A DNA stretch of 64,000 nucleotides from Xiheicaenibacterium sp046351325 (GTDB lineage: Bacteria; Myxococcota_A; Polyangia; Polyangiales; Polyangiaceae): the NCBI GenBank assembly GCA_046351325.1, contig JAXLYR010000018.1:62001-126000 (forward strand), in the 5' to 3' direction. Positions 58,548-64,000 of this stretch are shown piece by piece. Made by a program: the position numbers and the translations under genes. Every line of letters starts with the position of its first letter. The stretch's first letter is position 1. The notes under the pieces were generated by a model. That model worked only from the letters and a program-made list of their open reading frames with translations, was not told the DNA's origin and ran no database searches.

Positions 58548-61500
58548 ATGCGATTAGGTTGGTTCGTGCCTCTCGTCTACGTGCCCGAGCGCTCGGCGTT
58601 CTTTCATTGGGGCGATGACACCGCATTCGCGATGCGGTCGCTCTTGCAGCGCAACGCCTCACCAATTGAATTGTGTTTGGCGTTGCCAGACGGTGCGCGG
58701 CTCGTGCCTGGAGCGCTGACTCCACTGCTCGATACCGTCGCACGGTTGGCTGCGGTCCCCGCCGAGGAGACTTCGGCAATTCCCCCCTCCATCGGCGTTT
58801 GGGTGCTAGCGAGCAAGCTTGCGCTCGAGCTCGTGGGTCGCCAGCGCATCGTCCCTGCCGTGGTGGTCAATGAGGGCGCGAGCGAGGTGCGGTGGGCCGT
58901 AGCGCTCTCGGCAGTCGAGGACGCAGATCGATTGGCGGCGTTGGCGCGCGCGATGCCGCCTTCGGCCCACGCGATCGCGGCCGTTGCTCCTCAATCGGGT
59001 CGCAGAGCCGGAGTGCAGGCTTGGGCGCCGACTGCGCTGCTCCGCGCCTTCCTCGACGCCACCGCGGACTCCATCGTCCGCGCCAAACCCGTCTCCGCAA
59101 ATCCGAATACGTCGTCTCAGCGCGCGACCTTCACGCCTGCACGCTCGACATGGGATGAGCGCTGGGTGCGCGCCCTCACCAACGGCCACGCGGGCTTCGA
59201 GCCACGTGGCTTGTCCGAGCGCGGCGTGCTCGACGGCCTCTCTCGGTGGAGCGAGCCTGCTCGGGAGATCGGTGATCGGATGCGGCTCTCGTTCGAGCTC
59301 GTCCTGCCCACCTCCGATGAAGCTCCGTTCGTACTCCGATATTCGCTCGAGGCGCCCGGGGATCCGCCGGTGACGTTGCCCGCGAGCAAGGTTTGGGAGC
59401 TTCGCGGTCGACACTTGACGATTGGAGGTCAAACCTTCCGCGACCCGCAGGAGACCCTTCTCGAGGGATTGGGTCGCGCCGCGCGCGTGTTCGCTCCGCT
59501 CGCAAACGGTCTAGCGGACGCGCGGCCCGCAGAGCTCGCGCTCGATCCCGCGGCGGCTTGGACGTACCTCGTCCAGGGCGCGCAGGCCCTCAAGGGTGCG
59601 GGCTTCGGCGTCGTCTTGCCGGGTGAGGTCACGGGGCTCGGGCAGCGCAAGCTGCATTTGCGGCTCCGCGTCGGTGGCAAACTCAGCCGCCAGTCGGCGC
59701 GCCTCGGCCTCGATGATCTGATGTCCTTCGAATGGGAGGCCGCGATCGGTGACGACGCGCTGACTCCCGCCGAGCTCGAGTCCATCATCAAGCAGCGGAC
59801 GCCGCTCGTCCAATTCAGGGGTTCGTGGGTCACGATCGATCCCATCGAGCTCGAGCGCATCCATCACCGCACGACCACCGAGTCCACTCGGCGCCCCGCC
59901 CAAGAGGCTCTGCGCTTGGCGCTGGCGGGTGAAATCTACGAGGGCGATCTGCGCATTCCGGTCGTGGCCGGCGGCGCACTCTCGGACTTGTTGACTCGGC
60001 TTCGCAACGCTCGCTCGAGCGATGCTCTCGACGATCTCGGCAAGCCCCCAGTCGGCCTGCACGGCACGCTGCGCCCCTATCAGGAGCGCGGCTTGGAGTG
60101 GCTCGTCACGATGGGCTCGTTCGGGCTCGGCGCTTGTCTCGCCGACGACATGGGCCTTGGAAAGACGGTTCAGCTCCTCGCGTTCCTGCTCGAGGAGCGT
60201 GAGCGCGGCGATCACGACAAACGCCCGTCGCTCGTCGTCGCGCCGACCTCGGTCGCCGGCAACTGGGAGAGAGAGGCTCAGCGCTTCGCGCCGGACCTGC
60301 CCGTGATTCGGCATGACGGCCCGCGGTCGCTCGAGGCTGCTGCCAAGTCCGACGCGGCCCTCGTGATTACGACGTACGGCCTCTTGCGGCGCCACGCCGA
60401 GGCCCTCGCCGAAGTTCGGTGGTCCACGGTCGTCCTCGACGAGGCCCAGAACATCAAGAACTCGGCCTCCGCGACGGCGCGCGCCGCGCGCACCCTCAAC
60501 GCGCCCAAGCGCTTCGCCCTGACCGGCACTCCCGTGGAGAATCGGCTCACGGAGCTCTGGTCGATTCTGGAGTTCGCGAACCCCGGAATCATGGGTTCGC
60601 TCGAGACCTTCCGGCGCGACTACGCCGTCCCCATCGAGAAATACGGCAGTGAGGGCGCGGCCGAGCGGCTGCGTCGACTCGCGGCGCCCTTCATCCTGCG
60701 CCGCGTGAAGAGCGACCCGAAGATCGTCCAGGATCTCCCGGCCAAGGACGAGACGACCGTGGCTTGCTCTCTCACGCGCGAGCAAGCGACGCTCTACAAG
60801 GCAGTCGTCGACGACGAGATGCGGCAGATCGAGTCCCTCACGGGTATCGAGCGGCAGGGTCGCGTGCTCACGCTCGCGATGTACCTCAAGCAAATCTGCA
60901 ATCACCCCGCTCACTATTTGAAAGAGGCCGGTCCGCTCACCAACCGCTCAGGCAAGCTCTCCCGCGTCTCCGAGATGCTCGAAGAGGCCTTGAGCGTCGG
61001 CGACAAGGCTCTCGTCTTTACCCAATTCCGGGAGATGGGTGATCGGCTGGTCGCCCACTTCGAGAAGACGCTCGGTGTCGAGATTGCCTATCTCCACGGC
61101 GGCACCCCGGCGCGCGCGAGAGACCAAATCGTCCGCCGCTTCCAGGAGGAGCCCGAGGGCCCGAGGGTCTTCGTCCTCAGCTTGAAGGCAGGCGGCACGG
61201 GCCTCAACCTCACCGCGGCGAACCACGTATTCCACTACGATCGCTGGTGGAACCCGGCCGTCGAGGACCAGGCGACCGATCGCGCGCACCGCATCGGACA
61301 GCGCAGGAACGTCCAAGTCCACAAGCTCGTCTGCGCCGGCACCGTCGAGGAGAAGATCGATCGCATGCTCGAGCAGAAGCGAGATCTCGCGGCGCGCGTC
61401 GTGGGCTCCGGTGAGCGCTGGATTACGGAGCTCGACGACAACGCCCTTCGTGAGCTCTTCACCCTCTCGTCGGAGGCCGTGGTCGGCAGCGACGAGCCGG

Positions 61501-61658
61501 AGGAGACCGTCTCGAGCGGCGTGCGGAAACGCCCGGCTCGCAACAAAGCCGGTAACGTCGGCGCTCCCGAGAGCGGAGAGTCGATTGGACCGGAAAGTGA
61601 GCGCAGCGCAGACAGCTCTCCCCGGGTCCGAGCGACCGCTTCGGAGGAATCGTCGTGA
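58548..61658 (+). CDS. SNF2-family DEAD/DEAH-like helicase (DUF3670-containing)
   Basis: 1036 residues from ATG 58548. Residues 1-about 490 form an N-terminal region with a DUF3670-like segment (LMSFEWEAAIGDDALTPAEL then PLVQFRGSWVTI). The SNF2 motor follows: Q/GLRPYQERGLEW, motif I ADDMGLGKT, motif Ia LVVAPTSVAGNW, motif II DEAQ (DEAH variant), motif III LTGTPVENR. RecA-2 motifs KALVFTQFREMGDRL, LSLKAGGTGLNLT and ATDRAHRIGQ are also present. The motor is complete; it translocates on dsDNA with ATP. Its stop overlaps the SWIM gene start. A low-complexity C-terminal tail of about 60 residues follows. Confidence 0.94.
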   Translation: MRLGWFVPLVYVPERSAFFHWGDDTAFAMRSLLQRNASPIELCLALPDGARLVPGALTPLLDTVARLAAVPAEETSAIPPSIGVWVLASKLALELVGRQRIVPAVVVNEGASEVRWAVALSAVEDADRLAALARAMPPSAHAIAAVAPQSGRRAGVQAWAPTALLRAFLDATADSIVRAKPVSANPNTSSQRATFTPARSTWDERWVRALTNGHAGFEPRGLSERGVLDGLSRWSEPAREIGDRMRLSFELVLPTSDEAPFVLRYSLEAPGDPPVTLPASKVWELRGRHLTIGGQTFRDPQETLLEGLGRAARVFAPLANGLADARPAELALDPAAAWTYLVQGAQALKGAGFGVVLPGEVTGLGQRKLHLRLRVGGKLSRQSARLGLDDLMSFEWEAAIGDDALTPAELESIIKQRTPLVQFRGSWVTIDPIELERIHHRTTTESTRRPAQEALRLALAGEIYEGDLRIPVVAGGALSDLLTRLRNARSSDALDDLGKPPVGLHGTLRPYQERGLEWLVTMGSFGLGACLADDMGLGKTVQLLAFLLEERERGDHDKRPSLVVAPTSVAGNWEREAQRFAPDLPVIRHDGPRSLEAAAKSDAALVITTYGLLRRHAEALAEVRWSTVVLDEAQNIKNSASATARAARTLNAPKRFALTGTPVENRLTELWSILEFANPGIMGSLETFRRDYAVPIEKYGSEGAAERLRRLAAPFILRRVKSDPKIVQDLPAKDETTVACSLTREQATLYKAVVDDEMRQIESLTGIERQGRVLTLAMYLKQICNHPAHYLKEAGPLTNRSGKLSRVSEMLEEALSVGDKALVFTQFREMGDRLVAHFEKTLGVEIAYLHGGTPARARDQIVRRFQEEPEGPRVFVLSLKAGGTGLNLTAANHVFHYDRWWNPAVEDQATDRAHRIGQRRNVQVHKLVCAGTVEEKIDRMLEQKRDLAARVVGSGERWITELDDNALRELFTLSSEAVVGSDEPEETVSSGVRKRPARNKAGNVGAPESGESIGPESERSADSSPRVRATASEESS

Positions 61659-62704
61659 CAGTGTGGAGCCGAACCCAGCAGCAATGGCGTAGCGAGTTTT
61701 GGCGCGCTCGTGGTCGCGAAGGCGAGCGCGCGCGAACATGGGGTCAGCGCTGGCTCGAGGCTGTGTCGGCGCTCTCGGTGGAGACGCAGCGCCGCCTCCA
61801 AGAGGAAGAGCGCAGTCAACCCGGCAAGGGCGTTCACGACTTGGCGGTCGAGGGCGGTGTCATCACCGCCAAGGTCACCGAGACCGTGCGTCGCGACGCG
61901 CACACCGTCAGGGCGCTCTCGATTTCGCTCAACCCCGTGTCCGAAGAGGCTTGGGCCCAAATCGTCGAGGCCCTCGCCGCGAAGGCTTATTACTCAGTCG
62001 AGCTGCTCGCCAATCGACTCCCCGCCGAGCTCGAGGGCGTGTTCTCCGCGGCCGGCGTGAGCTTGCTCCCGGCCGGTGAGGCAGACGTCACGACGGAGTG
62101 CACGTGCCGCGGCTGGCGTGGGACGTGTCGGCATTTGGCTGCGACGCACTGGGTGCTCAGCCAGGCGATCGACCGCGATCCGTCGCTTATCCTGGAGTTC
62201 CGTGGTCGCACGCGCCAGCAGCTCCTCGACGAGGTCCGCGCCGCGCGCGTCGGTGAGTCGCTCGAGGTCGAGGCCGGTGTCGAGTCTGTCGCTACCGTGG
62301 ACTTCGCCGGACTCTCCCGCAAGGCTTACGACCAATACCGCGCGCCGCTCCAGCCGATGCACTTCGAGTTTGATCCGCCCGCGCAGGCCGTCGCGGTGCT
62401 GCGTCAATTGGGTTTGCCCGCGGGCTGGCCCGGCGTCAGCGCACCAGCCGACATCCTCCGTCCCTTCGTCGTCGCAGCCTCCGAGACCGCACGCACGATG
62501 GCGCTCGCTCCGGCGGAGTCTCTACCCCTCCCCGAAGGCGGGTATTCTCTCGACCAGACGCTGGCCGCGAACGACGGACTCGACGAGTTCCTCACGTTCA
62601 TGGGCGAGCGCGTCGAGGAGCTCGTGAGCGAGCTTCGTCCCGTGTTCGAGCAGCGACTCCTCGCCGAGGTCGAGGCCGCGCTCGATCGCTATACGAGCAC
62701 CTGA
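61655..62704 (+). CDS. SWIM zinc-finger protein, partner of SNF2 helicase
   Basis: 349 residues from GTG 61655, overlapping the SNF2 stop by four bases. The SWIM finger is CTCRGWRGTCRHLAATHWVL near residue 150 (C-x-C-x(n)-C-x-H). The helical N-terminal part starts with aromatic-rich WSRTQQQWRSEFWRARG. The N-terminal region and the segment after the finger are typical of bacterial SWIM proteins always found next to SNF2 genes. The pair probably acts as one complex on DNA, with SWIM contributing DNA or protein binding. Actual pathway unknown. Confidence 0.92.
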   Translation: MTVWSRTQQQWRSEFWRARGREGERARTWGQRWLEAVSALSVETQRRLQEEERSQPGKGVHDLAVEGGVITAKVTETVRRDAHTVRALSISLNPVSEEAWAQIVEALAAKAYYSVELLANRLPAELEGVFSAAGVSLLPAGEADVTTECTCRGWRGTCRHLAATHWVLSQAIDRDPSLILEFRGRTRQQLLDEVRAARVGESLEVEAGVESVATVDFAGLSRKAYDQYRAPLQPMHFEFDPPAQAVAVLRQLGLPAGWPGVSAPADILRPFVVAASETARTMALAPAESLPLPEGGYSLDQTLAANDGLDEFLTFMGERVEELVSELRPVFEQRLLAEVEAALDRYTST

Positions 62705-62708
62705 GTCC

Positions 62709-64000
62709 TCAATTCAGCCAGGTGATGTCGAACTGAATCGTCATCGAGCCCGTGACATCGCCGTTGGCCGTCGAGCCCGACACCGGCCCCGTGAGATCGA
62801 TGTTCGTTATCTCGCTGTCCGTCGCGCGGATGGTCAGCGTGCCCTTGAACTGGGTGACGAACGTCATCTCGTTGATCGTCTGCGTGAGCGTCAGGGCAAC
62901 GTCGAAGACACCGTATTTGACGCTGTCTTTGACCTTGATGTCCTTCAGCGTCACGGACGCGTCCGTCACGCGCGAGGCATCGTTGGTCACGCCCGAGACA
63001 AGCTCCTCGACGATGGTGTCCGCGTGGTCACCCCGCTTGAGGGGAATATCGGGCATCGTCGAGAGCCTCGGCACGCCCAGCTCATTCGAGCGCCCGCGCA
63101 CGAAGCTCTCCTCCTCCGGTGACACGGGCTCATGCGTCGCGGTCGTGACGACCACACCGCCGTCCCTGAACTCGGCAATATAGGACTTGCCGGAGACGGG
63201 TGACGGCTGCACCTGCGGCTCGGTCTGCTCGGACGACTGCGTCGAGTGGGTCACCTCCCCGAACTCGACCTTCTCTTTGATGACGATTCGCCCGTTCGCC
63301 GCGAGGATCGTCGCGGTCTCGACGGAGTTGGACTCGTCTTTGCTGCCGCCGAGCTGACCCACGGCGACGTCGCTCTTGCTGAACGACTTCGTCGTGCGCT
63401 TGCTGCCGACGACGGCGTCCTTCTTGATGAATTGGATCTGGTCGGTGTTCTGGTTGTTCTCGACCGCCGGCCCGCGCGAACCGCTGTTTGCCAGAGGTGC
63501 GGGCGTCTTTGCCGGGCTCGTGCTCGACTCGGCATTGGGGCTGTCGCCCTTGTTGCTGGACGAGCTCGAGGGGTCGCGTCGTACGAAGAGCACCGCGCCC
63601 GCGATCACGCACGCCCCGACGATCACCGCGAGGATGATCCCCACGGGGAATCCCCGCTTGGGCGGGACCTGCGCGGGGGCGAGGGGCGCGATCTGCGGCG
63701 CTCCTGTGGTTTGGGCCGCGCTCATCAGCGGCATCGCGGCGGCGGTCTGCCCAGCTGCGTACTGATGGGGATTCGCCGGAGTCGGGTTTTGATATGGCGT
63801 TTGCGTAGGAGCGCTCACAGCGCCGACGGGCATCGCCGGGTTTTGGGTCGCCTGGTTTTGGGTGTACGCGACGAAGTCCCCAGTAGGCATCGAGTGATGC
63901 CCGGGAGGAAGGGCCGCCTGGTTTTGGGTGTACGCGACGAAGTCCCCAGTAGGCATCGAGTGATGCGATGGATTCGTCAGCACCGGCGACCCCGGCAGGG
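62709..64000 (-). CDS. 3' part of a single-pass membrane protein with tandem 22-residue repeats (N-terminus beyond the window)
   Basis: The frame is open to the right edge, so the N-terminus is missing. About 430 residues are visible. Just inside the edge are two identical SMPTGDFVAYTQNQA units of a 22-residue repeat (coded by a 66-bp period). They are followed by a Pro/Gln/Ala-rich linker. One transmembrane helix (GIILAVIVGACVIAGAVLFV) is followed by a Ser/Asn-rich linker and an acidic C-terminal beta domain (FDVALTLTQTINEMTFVTQFKGTL). This order (cytoplasmic linker, helix, extracytoplasmic domain) is common in myxobacterial Ser/Thr kinases, but the kinase domain, if any, lies outside. It converges with the SWIM gene, four bases from its stop. 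Confidence 0.75.
   Translation of the reverse strand, partial: LPGSPVLTNPSHHSMPTGDFVAYTQNQAALPPGHHSMPTGDFVAYTQNQATQNPAMPVGAVSAPTQTPYQNPTPANPHQYAAGQTAAAMPLMSAAQTTGAPQIAPLAPAQVPPKRGFPVGIILAVIVGACVIAGAVLFVRRDPSSSSSNKGDSPNAESSTSPAKTPAPLANSGSRGPAVENNQNTDQIQFIKKDAVVGSKRTTKSFSKSDVAVGQLGGSKDESNSVETATILAANGRIVIKEKVEFGEVTHSTQSSEQTEPQVQPSPVSGKSYIAEFRDGGVVVTTATHEPVSPEEESFVRGRSNELGVPRLSTMPDIPLKRGDHADTIVEELVSGVTNDASRVTDASVTLKDIKVKDSVKYGVFDVALTLTQTINEMTFVTQFKGTLTIRATDSEITNIDLTGPVSGSTANGDVTGSMTIQFDITWLN
63849..63966. repeat. Exact 52-bp direct repeats with 66-bp period inside the membrane-protein gene
   Basis: Bases 63849-63900 and 63915-63966 are identical over 52 positions. The 66-bp spacing is a whole number of codons (22), so the reading frame is kept. 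Identity at the DNA level, including third positions, points to a recent duplication or gene conversion. Confidence 0.85.

Overview
The window is very GC-rich (strong G/C preference at third codon positions), densely coding, and full of hallmarks of Myxococcota. These are many large secreted lipoproteins with cysteine-rich or Gly/Ser-rich linkers, a membrane Ser/Thr kinase, a PEGA-domain protein, GTG starts and frequent 4-nt start/stop overlaps. I infer a myxobacterium, probably order Polyangiales; this rests on gene style rather than a marker gene. No rRNA, tRNA, CRISPR array, prophage or insertion sequence is visible. No stretch longer than about 300 bases lacks a gene.

Layout. 0-9.3 kb: the 3' end of a 5-oxoprolinase subunit C-like gene, a serine-hydrolase lipoprotein, a lipoprotein with nine cysteine-rich repeats, an AUH-like enoyl-CoA hydratase of lower GC, a small Cys-rich lipoprotein, a palindrome-rich gap, ApbE, a multi-pass membrane protein and a coupled lipoprotein. 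9.3-17 kb: an M20 amidohydrolase, a six-helix membrane Ser/Thr kinase, a parvulin lipoprotein, a Gly-linker lipoprotein, a membrane TPR protein divergent from EF-P, an FG-GAP-like lipoprotein and a DUF5522 protein. 17-22 kb: a HAD phosphatase, a PEGA membrane protein, and a 3-hydroxyacyl-CoA dehydrogenase/enoyl-CoA hydratase operon. 22-34.4 kb: one gene of 3777 codons made almost wholly of TPR-like repeats, translationally coupled to a fold-type IV aminotransferase.

34.4-42 kb: a leftward ybaB-recR-ridA operon ending in a basic Arg/Pro/Gly-rich protein, divergent from dnaX, which is coupled to a LysR regulator; then bioA coupled to an orphan sensor kinase. 43.9-52.9 kb: a thioredoxin-like ferredoxin pair, a MEST-like hydrolase, an ADP-ribosylglycohydrolase-fold protein, a small lipoprotein, an Eis-like acetyltransferase, a papain-fold protein that has lost its catalytic residues, RlpA, gatB-plsC and a DUF4189 protein. 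53-64 kb: a mosaic secreted amidohydrolase lipoprotein, a PuuD-type urate hydroxylase with a cytochrome c domain, a coupled SNF2 helicase/SWIM zinc-finger pair, and the 3' part of a single-pass membrane protein that runs off the right end.

Housekeeping functions (dnaX, recR, ybaB, efp, gatB, bioA, plsC) are interleaved with clade-specific envelope proteins. The strongest candidates for new biology are the giant TPR protein with its coupled aminotransferase, the catalytically dead papain-fold protein beside the Eis-like and ADP-ribosylglycohydrolase genes, the mosaic secreted amidohydrolase and the nine-repeat cysteine-rich lipoprotein. I did not find a complete, clearly new multi-gene system such as a defence island or biosynthetic cluster.
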